Of a stretch of 64,000 nucleotides of DNA, positions 1 through 12,323 are shown in pieces. The translations under genes and the position numbers were made by a program. The DNA is from Artocarpus heterophyllus (lineage: Eukaryota; Streptophyta; Magnoliopsida; Rosales; Moraceae). The stretch's first letter is position 1, and every line of letters begins with the position of its first letter. The DNA lies in assembly GCA_025403435.1 (NCBI GenBank), contig CM046342.1, positions 17,879,596 through 17,943,595 on the forward strand, in the 5' to 3' direction. Under the pieces are notes generated by a model that saw nothing but the letters and a program-made list of their open reading frames with translations, was not told the origin of the DNA and ran no database searches.

Positions 1-1644
1 ATGTTCAATGGTGAAGCCTTTTTGGCAAAATCGGCTAAACATGACAAGGATCCATGCACTTTTGAAGAGGCTATAGAGGATGTTGATTCGAAACTCTAGA
101 CAGAAGCCATGAACATTGAGATGAAATCTATGGAGACTAATCAGGTTTGGGAACTTGTGGATCTTCTTGAAGGGGCAAAACCTATAGCGTGTAAGTGGAT
201 TTATAAGAGAAAGAGAGGAGTAGATTGGAAAGTCAAAACTTATAAGGCTAGATTAGTAGCTAAGGGATACATGCAAAAGGAAGGAATCAATAATGAGGAA
301 CCCTTTTTGCTTGTAGCCATGCTTTAAGTCCATCCGCATTCTCTTGTCCATAGTTGCCGCTTTCGACTATGAGATTTGGCAAATAGATGTCAAGACGGAC
401 TTTTTGAACGGCTATCATGATGAGTCCATATATATGGTATAGCTAGACGGGATCAAGCCTAAGGGTCAGAAGGGTAAGGTTTGTAAGCTGCTAAAGTCAA
501 TTTATGGACTTAAGAAGGCTTTCCATTCTTAGAAAATATGATTTGATTAAGTGATCAAGACTTTTAGATTCGCCAAAAATGTGGATGAACCATATGTTTA
601 CAAACACATTAAGGATGGGAAGGTGGTTTTTGTACTGCTCTATATAGATGACATTTTGCTTATTGGCAATGATAGTGGGGCGTTGTCATCGATTAAATTA
701 TGGTTGACAAAGTAGTTTGACATGAATGACTTAGGTGAAGCTAATTATGTTCTCGATATCCAGATCTTTCGAGATAGGAAAAATAAAATGATAGCTTTAT
801 CCCAAATAGGCTACATAGATAAAATTCTCAAAATGTATGCAATACAAGATTCTAAGAAAGGTAGGCAACCATCTAGGCCTAGAATTACTCTTTCTAAGAA
901 TGACTTACCAAAGTTTAATGAAAAAAGAAAATACATGAAGAAAGTGCCTTATGCTTTAGCAGTAGATAATCTCATGTATGCCATGCTTTGCACACGATAG
1001 GATAATAGTTATGCAGTCAGAATAGTAAGTTGATTTTAGTCAGACCTAGGACCTAGCCACTGGGTTCCAGTCAAGCATATTTTCAAGTACTTGAGAAGGA
1101 CTTGAGGATATATGCTAATATATTTGGGTGAGGATTTAACACCTCTATGATACATTGACTCGAATTTCCAATCTTGTTTGGATTCTAGAAGATCAACTTC
1201 AGGTTTGGTGTTTACTTTAAGCGACGGTACAATTATTTGGAGAAGTGTCAAGCAAGATTACACTTCGGATTCAACGATGGAGGCCGAGTATGTGGTAGCT
1301 AGTAATGCTTTGAAAGAAGTAGTGTAGCTTTGCAAGTTCCTAGGGGATCTTTATGTAGTTTCTGGCATGAATAAGGCAGTATCGCTGTATTGTGAAGACA
1401 CTGCAGCAATAGCTAATGCTAAGGAACCAAGATTTCATAAGAAGAATAAGCACATTGATCGGAAGTGTCATGTGATAAAGGACTTCGCTGAGGGTGGGCA
1501 TGTTGTTGTATGCAAAATCACATCCGATGACAATTTAGCTGATCCATTCCTAAAGACACTAACTATGAGAGTTTTCAAGAGGCATATGGAAGCTATGGGG
1601 GTGTGAGATTTATCATATTTACTCATTTAGTGCAAATGGGAGAG
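1..1644 (+). pseudogene. Ty1/copia pol remnant (RT and RNase H), copia-1
   Basis: This is the downstream half of a copia polyprotein entering from the left edge. An RT N-terminal block (SMETNQVWELVDL, then KWIYKRKRG and KARLVAKGY) lies at about 100-300. The catalytic block LLYIDDILLIGND lies near 640-672. RNase H with the terminal ADPFLKTL motif lies at 1367-1606. The frame is broken repeatedly: in-frame stops near 98, 440 and 713, and a shift near 325. The protein closely resembles the minus-strand copia-2 at 30240-31480, so both belong to one family. It is a dead copy; gag, protease and integrase lie outside the window or are lost. Confidence 0.93.
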
Positions 1645-2068
1645 TGTTAGACATATATGCCCTAAGAAGTAAAGATGTAATATGTTTTTGGAGGCATTTC
1701 CATCAATAAAGAATTTATTAATTATTCATATATCAAATTCTTGTCCTCTTTACGTTCATATTTGTTTGATGTATAATAAGCAAACAAAAGTCTTAGACTG
1801 TTGGTCTAAACCTTAAGAATCAGGCATATGATGGACAGATTATGCGAAAGACATGATTCTAAAGGTGACAATCTAAATTATAAGATCTACAATCGAGGGA
1901 ATAAAGTTAGGTACTTTATTCATGCAAAGATTGTTATATTGTCTATATCCCTAATGGGAGATGGTTTGTCTTGGCCATCGGAGGTAGACTCCATGAATAG
2001 AAACATTGGTACATTGTCATAGGTGACGATGTATTAGATTGGGACATAAAGTGTAATTGATTTGGATT
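1645..2068 (+). repeat. Truncated 3' LTR of copia-1
   Basis: Right after a purine-rich polypurine tract (AAATGGGAGAG) the sequence starts TGTTAGACATATATGCCC. This matches the reverse complement of the copia-2 LTR ending at 30225. Similarity runs for about 425 bp and stops near 2068 inside a motif that continues in the full ~2-kb LTR, so this LTR is truncated. A hAT remnant follows shortly after. Confidence 0.85.
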
Positions 2069-2271
2069 TACGTGTCCTAAGAAACAGGGTGGCCAAGAGA
2101 TTAAAATGATTTTGAACATTTATTACCGGTTGTATTTATAAATTAACTGTGATGCTATTTTTATACTATTTCTAATTTCTCCATGGACTTGGTACGCTTG
2201 GCCTTTTTCCAAGTGTATTCAACTACCAATACAACTAATCCTCTATTGATTAGTTACCACTAACTTGTGAA

Positions 2272-2378
2272 ATTGTGAAATATGTGATTGTCCATTTTTC
2301 AACATTTTGAGCTTGTGAAATATGTGATTGTCCATTTTTCAACGTATTGAACTTGTGAAATATGTAATTGTCCATTTA
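2272..2378. repeat. 40-bp tandem repeat, about 2.7 copies
   Basis: The unit CTTGTGAAATATGTGATTGT plus a 20-bp AT-rich remainder containing CCATTTTTCAAC starts at about 2272, 2312 and 2352. The third copy decays after about 27 bp. The array lies in non-coding DNA between the copia-1 LTR and the hAT transposase. No function is implied. Confidence 0.85.
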
Positions 2379-2489
2379 TGATGTTGCATTTGGACTCAAA
2401 TGAAATTAGTATAAACTATAAAGTATAATTAAACTGCCTTACATCAATATATGAATTTGTTTTATTCATTGATATGCTTTAGGTAAAAA

Positions 2490-4771
2490 ATGGACGCTAG
2501 TTGCAATCAATCTCAAGCCACTTCTCCTTTCATCGTTATCGATTGTGCTTCTAAAAAAAAAATTCCCATTGATCTTGAGAATGAGCTTGAATCAAATGAA
2601 GAGATAAGAGATGGAAAAAATTCCAAGAAATGGAAAGACCAAAATCCTCCTAGAGAAACTAGTGATGTTTGGAAGGATTTCCTTTGTTTTTTTTTTTTTT
2701 TATGAAAAAAGGGAGAGATGAGCAAAACGCAAACTTTATGACAAGTACTTTGTGGAATCATTTGAAAAGTTGCTCGAAAAATCCCAATAAACCTGTTAAT
2801 AAGAAACAAAAGGCCTTAGTATTTTAACCAAAGAAAGGAGACAATGCAACAAATGGGGGACAATTAGTGGCTAAGCGGTACAATAAAGAGGCTTGTGGGG
2901 AAGCTATTGCCAAGTACATTATATGACTGAATTGCCATTTGGGCATGTCAAAAGTGAGGGGTTTAAGCATTTTTGTATAAAGTTTCAACCTAGCTTTGAT
3001 CCCTCATCAAGGATGATAGTTGCTAGAGAAATTTACAAGATATATTTATATGAGAAGAACAATTTGAATGACATCTTGAAAAAGGAAAGGGTTTTTATTA
3101 CTATAAATTGTTGGACATCAATTCAAAATATTGGTTACATGGTAATCACAACTCATTGCGTGAATAGTTATTTTAATTTGCAAAAAAAGAATTATTAATT
3201 TCTCTCAAGTCACAAATCATCATGGAGACACTATTGCTAAGGTAATTGAAGCTTGTTTAATAGAGTGGGGTATCCATAAAATTTTCTCAATGATAGTTGA
3301 CGATGCTTCTAGCAATGACAAGGCCATTAAATACATAAAGAAGAAATTTGAAGAGAAAAAAGAGGGGCTAGTACTTGATGGTAAGTTCTTACACATGAGG
3401 TGTTGTGCTCACATTATCAATTAGATTGTCAAGGATAGTTTGACGGAGAAACAAGTGTCGACAAACAGTATTAAAACAAGGTATGATATGTGCGGTTATC
3501 GACGACAAGACTATTGACGTTTAAGGAGTGTGTGAGAATGAAGAGGATTCCTTATAAAGGACTTTTATGCTTAGATGTCACTACTAGATGGAACTCTATA
3601 TATTTGATGTTAAACCAAGCATTGAAGTTTCAAAAGGCGTTTGAAAGGTTGGATCGTGATCAAAATTACTTCAAATATTTTTAGGAGGTTTAGAAGGATG
3701 GCAATAAAAAGGACAGGCCACCGGATGAACTTGGTTGATAAAATGCAAAAACCTTTGAGCAATATTTAGTTACTTTTTATGAGATCACTTTGAGGTTTAG
3801 TGGTTCCACTTATGTCACTTCTAATAAATATTTTCGGGATATTTATCAAATTCAATAGCATTTGTATGATTTGAGTAATGAAGCTCCTAAGAATTCTTTA
3901 TTGGTATCAATCGCTTCTAAATGAGAGTCAAATATAAAAAATATTGGGGAAAAGTGGAGGAGAGTGATGGATATTTATTGTTTGCCACCATCCTTGATCC
4001 TCGATACAAGTTTGAGTATTTATATTATTGCTTGAGTGCTTTTCATGACTCAAGGACATAAGTCCATAATAAACAATGTTGAGAATGATTTGAGGAAGAT
4101 GTTTGATTATTATAACGAGAAAGAGTTCGGTGTATTGCGAAAGCCAATAGAACTTCCTGAATTTAGTAGTTAAGTAGAAATTATCAAGCAAACTTCATTG
4201 TCTTCATCTTTAATGCTTATTAAAGCTACTAAATTCAGTAGGCATGATAGTTTCGTGCAACAACAGCGTAATCAATATTGTGGTAAAATAAAGAATGAGT
4301 TGGACAAGTACTTGAACGAGCCTCCTGAGGAAATAACCACAACTAATGTTGATGATTTTGACATTTTGAAATGGTAGATGGTAAATTTTGTGAAATACAA
4401 AGTTTTGTCTCATACTGCCTATGATGTACTTGCTGTTCCAATGACAACTGTTGCATCTAAGGCTAGATTTTCTATCAAAAGCTGCATATTTGATACTTTC
4501 AAGAGCTTGCTAAGTCCTAAGGCAGTGGAAGCATTGATTTGCTTGAAGAATTGGCTGAGTGAGTCTCATTAACCAATCATTGTGATGGAGTATATGAATG
4601 AGTAGGAGGTTCTTGAGACTTCTGAGAATCTTGAGATAGGTAATTGTATAATTTTTAAGTTTGTTATCATTTTGTTTATTCTTTAAAACTTATCATTTAC
4701 TTGATTTTGTTCTTATTTTAGAGATTATTGAACAATCCAACACTCCAAGCACAAGCACAGCTGCCTCTTGA
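2490..4771 (+). pseudogene. Decayed hAT-family transposase (Daysleeper/RICESLEEPER type)
   Basis: The relic starts at ATG 2490 with an acidic N-terminus. A BED-finger-like lead (SDVWKDF) follows and is cut by a T-run at 2688-2701 and stops. Core hAT similarity is clear: ITINCWTSIQNIGYMVIT near 3100, NFSQVTNHHGDTIAKVIEAC at 3195-3260, then RCCAHIIN near 3400 and LDVTTRWNSIYLML near 3570-3615. The C-terminal dimerisation block (FDILKW, VLAVPMTTVASKARFS, LSPKAVEALICLKNWL) is at 4355-4560. A probable intron (4640-4721, GT..AG) precedes a short last exon ending at 4771. Many stops and shifts make it non-functional. Known hAT proteins cut and paste DNA in the nucleus with 8-bp target duplications. 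Confidence 0.9.
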
Positions 4772-7179
4772 TATACTGGAAAGTCTCCTATTATTTTGTG
4801 AAGTGATCAAAATTCAAATCAAGTAAGTTAGAAGATAAAGCCCCTAGAAAGAAAAAGAACTCTTGACTTTATTCATTACTTCATCTATAGTCTCCTATAA
4901 TTTTCCAACCCAGTGAACATGCTTTATGGAAAAATAAGAACTCTTGACTTTGTTCATCACTTCATCTATAGTTGGCGTTTCTTGTTGCAATGAATGATTC
5001 TATTTATTATTTTTCATGAGAGTGAATGATTATGTTTTAAGTGGAGAAATATTCTTAATTTGTTGTGAATATGATCACTGTGTTTAGGCATCAAACTTGG
5101 TTGTTGTTGGGAATGCTTCATATATTATCATCTTATATTTTCTACAAATTTTCTTTACTTTTTTTTTTTAAAAAAAAGGCCTAAAAAATTACATTAGGCC
5201 CAAACCGCCTCAACCCTCCCACACCCGCCCAAAATAAAACCGAAATTGCCCGTCATTCCATGGCGATCTGGGGGTTGGTTAACTGCCAACCCGCCATAAA
5301 AAAAAAAGAGTCAAACCTACCCACCTGCCTGCCTATTCACCCGTATCTTTATTGGATAATTAATTAGTTAACTAATTAATTATCTTTTTCTTATAACTTG
5401 GCTTAATAGTTTACTATACTACTTATGTTGCGCTTATTTTTATACAAAAGGTTCATTCGAATATGAATACGTTATTGGATTCTTAAGCCTATATTTGGTT
5501 ACTGTTCATATCAATAGGCCCAATGTCATCCACTTACACTCAAGGTGTTCTATGATATTTTAGGTACTAACTAATAGAAATTTAGATCCAAGAATTGTCT
5601 TATAAACTTGTACAGACGTTGAGCCTGTAATTACCATCGTAACATTGCAATCAACATCTTAAGCTTCTATGGTTCCCATTATTGAAATCCATTTGAAAAC
5701 TTTATATTCTTATGTATAAAGTTTCATTAAAAACCATATTTTAAATTAGAGTCTGGATTTAATAAAAACATGAAACTGTAGACTTATATAGTTGTTCGAG
5801 TGCTACAATTCCTTTGCTAGTCATAAATTAAAAATTTGCCGTTAAATAGGGGCTTTGTTTACCAAAAGGTATGTTTTGTTAGTTTTAAAAGTCACCACGT
5901 AAATGTATGTTAGAGATAGTTTTTTGTAAGAGTTTTTTTTTTTTTTAACAAGGACTAGAACTTTGTGTTTTCTCAAATTTTTGTTTTTCTATCTTTAACA
6001 TATCCCTTTTTAGTATTTTTTTTATAAACTTTATTGTTTAAACAATTTTCTTTAAAGTTTGAATAGTCTTATAAATATGTTTTAAAGTCCATGTTAGAAG
6101 CATTATTTTCAAAATTTTTCTTCACAAAATTTCTTCATCTTATCGAAATTTAAAATTTTCATGCTTTGTAAAAATCATGATTTAGACTTTTCTGGGTTGT
6201 TTCCCTGAAAAACATAAATTGTACTATAGGTGTTGCAACATATTGTGGAGTGTATTGTAGAAACAATTTGTGAAACTGCCATAGGTTGAACTGCAGTTAC
6301 TAAAACAACCTTTATATATTATAACCCTAGAAAATTAACTTTTGGAAATCAAAATCGAGCAGATTTAAAATCCAGACTATAGGTATTGCAATCAGCGTTG
6401 CAACATGTCATGAAACACTTAATGAAACAATGTTAGAAACAACCACAGATTGCACTATAGTTACTAGAGAAGCCTTATGGAAATAATAAACTGAGTGGTC
6501 CAACATTTGAAATAGAAAAAAAAAAAAGACAACCAATAATGAAACATGAAAGCAATCTACATTGTAGGTGTTGCAACACCTTTTGAAACACTAAGTAGAT
6601 TAGTTTTAGAAAAATGCCTGAAACACTATCTTAGAGTTGATATTTCGGTTTTTAACTTTCCACATAAAGCTTTGAGATCTACAAGTCTTGTGTTGAACAA
6701 AATTTGAGATTCAACCTTTATGGGGCTCATTTTTATGTAAAGATTGCGTTAAATTAATTTTCTAGAATATCCACTTCTAAACTTATACATATATGCTCTA
6801 AAACATAACAATACATAATATAACAAATCATAACCATATAACACTACCATAAGCATACTCTTAGACCTTTATTACAAGCCTTTTTTTCAAATAAACCAAA
6901 AAGACTAAAACAAAGCTTAGAAATAAAAGATCAAGGGCTAGGAATTTATAACCTTAAAGCTTACTGTTCTTCAAGATCACCCTTCTCATTTCTTTCCTCT
7001 TCTAGATGTGGATAAGATTGAGTGAGAAAGTGAGAAATTTTGAGAGAAAGGCTAAGGATAAGGCCAAGGTTTTGAAGAGGGCAAGGACTAGCTCGGAGGG
7101 GCTAATTTCTTTCTTGAAGAAATGGGGAGAAAGTAGGAAAAATAGGCTTTAGTTGATGACAAGCCTTTATATAGAAAAA
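4772..7179. other. Non-coding stretch; hAT tail and diverged repeats
   Basis: No credible gene was seen. At 5180-5345 a C-rich patch (ACCCGCCC, CCAACCCGCC, CCCACCTGCC) resembles the subterminal C-rich ends of plant hAT elements, so the transposon may end there; terminal inverted repeats were not resolved. At 6220-6610 three diverged copies of a block with core AGGTGTTGCAACA occur. At 7150-7180 a TATATAAAG-like box on the minus strand precedes a pyrimidine-rich leader-like tract running to about 6950, possibly an old LTR promoter. Confidence 0.4.
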
Positions 7180-7392
7180 ATGATAATTGGACTTAACTTT
7201 CAAACCTTTGCCGCATGATCACTTGCGTCGTATATCAACTCAAATGGCAACTCCTAATCCGTACTACCATAATAGGTGCCAACACAAGTTTTTCTTTTAG
7301 TGATGCAAATGCCTTTTCGCACTCTTCATCAAAGATAAAAGGAAGACCTTGCATGAGTAAATTTGAAAGAGGCTTGGAGATCTTAGAGAAAT
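7180..7392 (-). pseudogene. Athila-type gypsy RT fragment, downstream part
   Basis: The minus strand reads SKISKPLSNLLMQGLPFIFDE-type residues, then EKAFASLKEKLVLAPI. This is the RT-to-RNase H connection of Athila/Tat gypsy polyproteins. It is the direct continuation of the RT fragment at 16443-16722, interrupted by the Tekay element. The frame is broken after LAPIMVV. The left edge of similarity is about 7180-7196. Confidence 0.8.
7388..7392. repeat. Target-site duplication GAAAT, left
   Basis: GAAAT abuts the first TG of the left Tekay LTR and recurs at 16438-16442 right after the second LTR. A perfect 5-bp duplication fixes the element ends. Confidence 0.95.
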
Positions 7393-9542
7393 TGTCACGC
7401 CCCGGAGTACGGGAGGTGACGTGGCGGAATATTTAGATTAATTAAAAGAGGATTTAATTGAAATCGAGAGTTTAAGAATCAAATTAAATGAAAATTAAGA
7501 AGATTTTCCACCACATTTTATAAAAGAATTTGTAAATATTAAGCAAATAATAATAATAAAATAAAAACCGCGAATATGGGTTCCACAACCCACAACTTGT
7601 GCACACACATAGTACTGACAATATCATAAATACAATTACAGTCCAAGTATAAGTAAAGTTAAGTCTTACATGCCTTGATTAAATAAATACAGAATATAAA
7701 TAAATTCTCCTATTGCTCCTGAGTTCGGTCCGAAGAATCTTCTCCAAACCTAAAGGGGAAACCACCTAGGGGAAATTTAAAACAGATAAAACGTGAGCGA
7801 AAGGCTCAGTAGGACTATGTTTTATAAAATCGTTTAATGCAAATAAACATAGTATCGTTAGAAGCTATTCAAAAGGAAACTTAAATAAATAAATAATTTG
7901 AGTAGAACCGTTCTGTCACAGAACAGTCTACTCGTCAAATCAAAACACCATTTTACTTTTACCTAGGCAAACCATGATATCACCACCGTAGTGGCCCAGC
8001 TGGGTTTCGGGACCTGCCCCCAAGGTCGATCGCTACACGACCCGATCTCTGATATGGCATCATGCCCATGTGTTTATTATCATTGTCATTCAAAACCTAA
8101 TTACCGAGTGTTGTCAGTTACATTTATTATGAAGTTCATTTCATAATCACGGTATATTAAAATATAACCGATAAAACCATTTTCAAACAACCGTTGAAAA
8201 CATTTTGATAGAAATCATTTTCAAAGCCAAATCATTTCAAAACCAGGCTACCAAAGAAATAGGATAGAAGTCCTACCTCAATACTCGTGCCGGTGCCCCA
8301 CACCGTAATCCCGGTCCGCTATACGTTAGCTCCACGGAACCACGAACAATCCTAGATACCAACTAAGTCAATCAATATCTAGTTTGAGACATTCTATGTT
8401 ACTAAATCATTTCATGATGTCCTAGTGTGCCATTTGTACCTTTAAAATCATCCTATAAGGTTGGGATTTAAATCAGGGTTCAAAACAGTGAAAACGGGTG
8501 AAAATCACAAAATTTTCCATGCCTCGGTCGGCCTGCCGGACGCCCTGCTTCGGCCTGCCGAACTGCACAGTTCGGCCTGCCAAAAGCAAGGTTCGGCCTG
8601 CCGAACATTTCCCCAGATTCGGCCTGCCGGTCGGAAGAACACCGGCCTGCCGATCATCACTCCGGCCTGCCAAACATGAACTTCGGCCTGCCGAACTGAG
8701 AAAACCCAGAAATCCCAGCCACGGGTTTCTCGATCCCCAAAATCCAAATCTGGATTCCAACCTGTTTTTCTCAAAATCCCAGGCATGAAAAACAATTATA
8801 TTTGATAGAAAAACATTCTAGAACATGTTTGGAATCATTTAAACAAGATTTTGACTCAAAATCCTCAAAAATCCGAAAATGAGAAAATGAGGGGAAAAAT
8901 GAAAAATCTTGAATTCAATCCGTTTTTCTTCAATCTAAACTTAGATTCTAGTTGTTCTAAGTTCATTTAACACAAATCCAAGGTTTTCTAAGCTTAAACA
9001 AACTTAGATTTCAAAAACACACAAAATTGAAAATTTTGTAAAAAGTTTAGAAATTTCGAATCTAACCTCGAATCGAAGCTTCAATCCGCGTTCTCGGTTG
9101 CCGAATCACACCCCCGAGCTTCCTCCTTGCTGTCCCGAAGCTTGGATTCGAATTTGTTTTAAAATTTTTTGAAAGAGATTGAGAGAGAGTGAGCTGCCGA
9201 GAGAGAGAGGGAAGAAAGAGAGGAAACCGGAGAGTGAGGAGAGAGAGTGAGAGAAAGGGAATAAATAGAGAAAATCGGTGGGCGGTTTTACTGTGCGAAA
9301 ACCATTTGCCACCCACGGTTTTGCAAAACAGAGTATTTTTAACATTTTACAAATTGTTGTGTTTTAAAACTCAAAACATCATTTTAAAACAATAAGAAAT
9401 CATTTGAATGCATCAATTTAACAAAACAACCAAAATTTCAAAAATCCAACCAAATAGTCTAATAAATGTTAAAACGTTAATTATGGCACACTAATCCATC
9501 ATTTACATTACATTAACACTAAATAAATTTCAGGACGTTACA
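7393..9542 (-). repeat. Tekay element LTR (3' LTR, left copy)
   Basis: The LTR runs TGTCACGCCC...GTTACA. It contains AACGTGAGCGAAAGGCTCAG near 7790, shared with the deleted LTR element at 20.4 kb. It also has an eight-copy CGGCCTGCC array at 8529-8692 and a GA-rich stretch at 9170-9260. On the minus strand a TATTTATT-like box near 9255-9265 precedes the pyrimidine-rich complement of that GA tract, a plausible LTR promoter and transcript start. Several apparent open frames across 8461-8795 are by-products of the GC-rich array. Confidence 0.95.
8529..8692 (+). repeat. Phased CGGCCTGCC array, 8 copies (left LTR)
   Basis: CGGCCTGCC starts at 8529, 8551, 8573, 8594, 8620, 8643, 8663 and 8684, a spacing of 20-26 bp with mode about 22. 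Most copies extend to TTCGGCCTGCCGAAC, a near-palindrome. The surrounding LTR is AT-rich, so the GC patch stands out. The right LTR carries the matching array at about 15424-15590, with several C-to-T or G-to-A changes. Confidence 0.93.
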
Positions 9543-9560
9543 ACTCTCCACCCCTAAAAG
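9543..9560 (-). promoter_or_regulatory. Polypurine tract of the Tekay element
   Basis: Read on the minus strand this is CTTTTAGGGGTGGAGAGT directly before the 3' LTR TGTAACG. Its position and purine content fit the plus-strand primer of reverse transcription. Confidence 0.85.
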
Positions 9561-9578
9561 AAATTTCGTCCTCGAAAT

Positions 9579-9767
9579 TTACAACTCATCTAAAAAACAA
9601 AACAAATGCGGATAGAATTCCCGCATACTCGACTCTAATTCCCAAGTGGCTTCATCAACCCCGTGATGCTGTCACACGACCTTTACCAACGGTATCTCAC
9701 GACGACGCAAGCTAATCACTTTCCGGTCGATAATCTGAATCGGCACTTCTTCGTACGTCGTATCCTT
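9579..9767 (-). pseudogene. Chromodomain-like C-terminal tail of the Tekay polyprotein
   Basis: Past the stop at 9768-9770 the same frame continues with YEEVPIQIIDRKV, then IPLVKVV, a TGA at 9672-9674 in place of a conserved Trp, then HHGVDEATWELES and YPHLF, ending at TAA 9579. The xWxxHHGxEEATWExE pattern is the C-terminal chromodomain-like module of Tekay/Del elements, which in this family is tied to chromatin targeting of the integrase. It is separated from integrase by a stop and is broken itself. Confidence 0.8.
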
Positions 9768-11267
9768 CTAAACCTGCACATCGCGAAACGAAACTATCTT
9801 ATCCTGCCCAGGTGGACATTTCCTAAGCATCGACACATGAAACACATCGTGCACATGAGAAAGTTCGGGCGAAAGATCAAGCCGATAAGCGACCACACCA
9901 ACTCGCTGAGTGATCTCGAACGGCCCAATATACCTTGGCGCGAGCTTCCCACTCACTCCGAACCGCATAGTTCCCTTACGAGGTGACACCCTCAAGAGAA
10001 CAAAATCTCCAACCGCAAACTCTAAAGGTCTACGTCTCCTATCCGCGTAGCTCTTCTGCCGACTCTGAGCTATCCTCAATCGATCTCGAATCACCGCGAC
10101 TTTCTCGTTGCTATCACAAATCTCATCCGGCCCAAGAATAACTCTATCTTCCGGCTCGGCCCAACACACAGGTGACCGACACGGTCGCCCATACAATGCC
10201 TCAAATGGTGCCATACCGATACTCGCCTGATAACTATTGTTGTACGCAAACTCCGCCAAATGCAAACATTGCTTCCAATTCCCGCCGAAGTCCAACGCAC
10301 AAGCACGCAACATATCCTCGAGAACCTGGATAACCCGCTCAGACTGCCCATCAGTCTGAGGATGAAACACCGTACTGAAGTTCAAATCCGTACCTAAAGC
10401 CTCCTGAAAACTTCTCCAGTACTTAGCATTAAACCTGGTATCTCGATCAGAGGTGATGGACAAAGGAACTCCATGCAACCTCACAATGTTCTGCATATAC
10501 AACTCCCCGAGAACCTTCCTAGAACACGTCGACCTAAACGGAATGAAATGCGCCGATTTTGTCAACCTGTCGACCATAACCCAAACTACATCATGCCGCT
10601 GCTCCGTCCTCGGCAAACTTGTGAGAAAATCCATCATCACATGCTCCCATTTCCACCCTGGAATAGGAAGCGGCTGAAGCTGACCTGCAGGCTTCTGATG
10701 CTCGGCTTTCACCTGAAGACACGTCGAACACTTGGCCACGTACTCACGAACATCTTTCTTCATGCCTCTCCACCAATATTGTCTCTTCAAATCACGATAC
10801 ATCTTGGTGCTCCCCGGATGAATAGCGAACTGAGACCTATGAGCTTCGTCTAGAACGGCTTTCGTCACCTCGGCAATAACTGGAACTACAAGACGCTCCC
10901 GAAAGTACAACGATCCATCTGCATGCACGCTCCATTCCTCGAACTGCTCTCCGTTCTGAATCCGCGACCAAATCCCCTGCAAATGTCGATCCTGCCACTG
11001 ACCTTGCTTCACCATCCGAACAAGAGCTGGAGTTGCTTCCACGTGATATAACGAAACTCGATCACCGTCTTCATGATACAGTAGCCGATACTCACTCACT
11101 GTCGCATCCCTGCTCCAGTCCTCAAAAATCAAACAAGCGAGAATCCCTGAAGACTTCCTGCTAAGCGCGTCCGCGACCACATTAGCTTTCCCGGGATGAT
11201 ACTGCAACGCGAAATCATAATCCTCCATGTACTCCACCCATCTGCGCTGCCTCAAGTTGAGATCCCT
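9768..11267 (-). pseudogene. Tekay RNase H end and integrase
   Basis: The open frame holds the end of RNase H (ALQYHPGKANVVADALSRK) and then integrase. The zinc-binding region is visible as HRSQFAIHPGSTKMY followed by CSTCLQVK (HHCC type). The catalytic core shows the DDE residues in MMDFLTSLP, ITSDRDTRF and HPQTDGQSER. The GPFEI/AYRLDLP-like C-terminal block with HVHDVFHVSMLRK follows. The frame is intact over 495 codons but flanked by stops on both sides (11268 and 9768). The family protein inserts the cDNA into host chromatin in the nucleus. Confidence 0.93.
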
Positions 11268-12323
11268 CTAAGTGAACAAATACCTCAAACTCTTGTGATC
11301 GGAGAAGACCTGAAACGATGCTCCATACAAGTAACACCTCCAAATCTTCAGCGCGTAAATCACTGCCGCAAGCTCTAAATCGTGAGTAGGATAATTCCGC
11401 TCGTGAGATCGTAGCTGTCTCGATCCGTACGCAACTACACGCCCATGCTGCATCAACACGCATCCAAGTCCGCGTCCTGAAGCATCCGCATAAACCTCAT
11501 ACGGATCATTACTACTAGGAATAACCAACACTGGAGCTGAAGTCAACCGGTTCTTCAATTCCTGAAAAGCAAGCTCACAATCTTCATCCCACTCAAACCT
11601 GACATTTTTCTTGATCAATCTCGTCAACGGAGCTGCAATCTTCGAAAAGTCCTTTACAAATTTCCTGTAATATCCAGCAAGACCTAAGAAGCTGCGAATC
11701 TCCGCTACATTCCTTGGTCGTTCCCATTCCAATATAGCTTCAATCTTGGACGGATCCACTGAAATACCATGCTCCGAGATGACATGACCCAGAAACTTGA
11801 CCTCAGTCAACCAAAACTCACACTTTTCCCTCTTAGCATACAACTGGTGCTCCCGCAGAGTCTGAAGCACGACCCGAAGATGCTGCTCATGCTCCTCCCA
11901 AGTCTTAGAATACACAAGAATATCATCGATGAACACGATCATGAACTGATCCAGATACGGCCTAAATACCCTGTTCATCAGATCCATAAAAGCTGTCGAA
12001 GCATTCGTCAACCCAAACGACATAACCAGGAACTCAAAGTGCCCATACCGAGTCCTAAAAGCTGTCTTGGGAATATCCTCTTCCTTGATCCTGAGCTGAT
12101 GATAACCTGAACGCAAATCAATCTTCGAGAAGTATCGCGAACCTCCCAACTGATCAAATAGCTCATCAATCCTAGGCAAGGGATACTTGTTCTTCACCGT
12201 AACACGATTCAGCTGCCGATAATCTACACATAACCTGAGAGTCCCATCGTGCTTCTTAGCAAACAAAACAGGTGCTCCCCACGGAGATGTGCTATTCCGG
12301 ATATACCCTTTATCAGCAAGCTC
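11268..12323 (-). pseudogene. Tekay reverse transcriptase and RNase H
   Basis: RT motifs appear in order: [37 protein letters not shown], then the catalytic [12 protein letters not shown], and FLGHVIS. The RNase H segment has [16 protein letters not shown] (first catalytic Asp) and [13 protein letters not shown] (Glu), then the Asp in [10 protein letters not shown]. An amber codon at 11268 cuts RNase H just after LRYLFT, and another at 12324 separates RT from protease. All catalytic Asp/Glu residues visible here are kept. The open frame from the first Met begins at 12266. Confidence 0.94.

Noticed and set aside
7150..7180. TATA-like box as the promoter of a host gene on the minus strand
   Set aside because: No coding sequence follows on the minus strand to 5000; more likely part of an old LTR.
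8529..8692. CRISPR-like regular short repeats
   Set aside because: Repeats of 9-15 bp with 8-12-bp gaps, copied in both LTRs of a plant retrotransposon; no spacers of uniform length, and a plant nuclear context.
8461..8795. Four overlapping open frames of about 95 codons on both strands, repeated at 15357-15807
   Set aside because: They arise from the GC-rich CGGCCTGCC array in the LTRs; open in several frames on both strands and with repetitive Arg/Gly/Pro content, with no domain.
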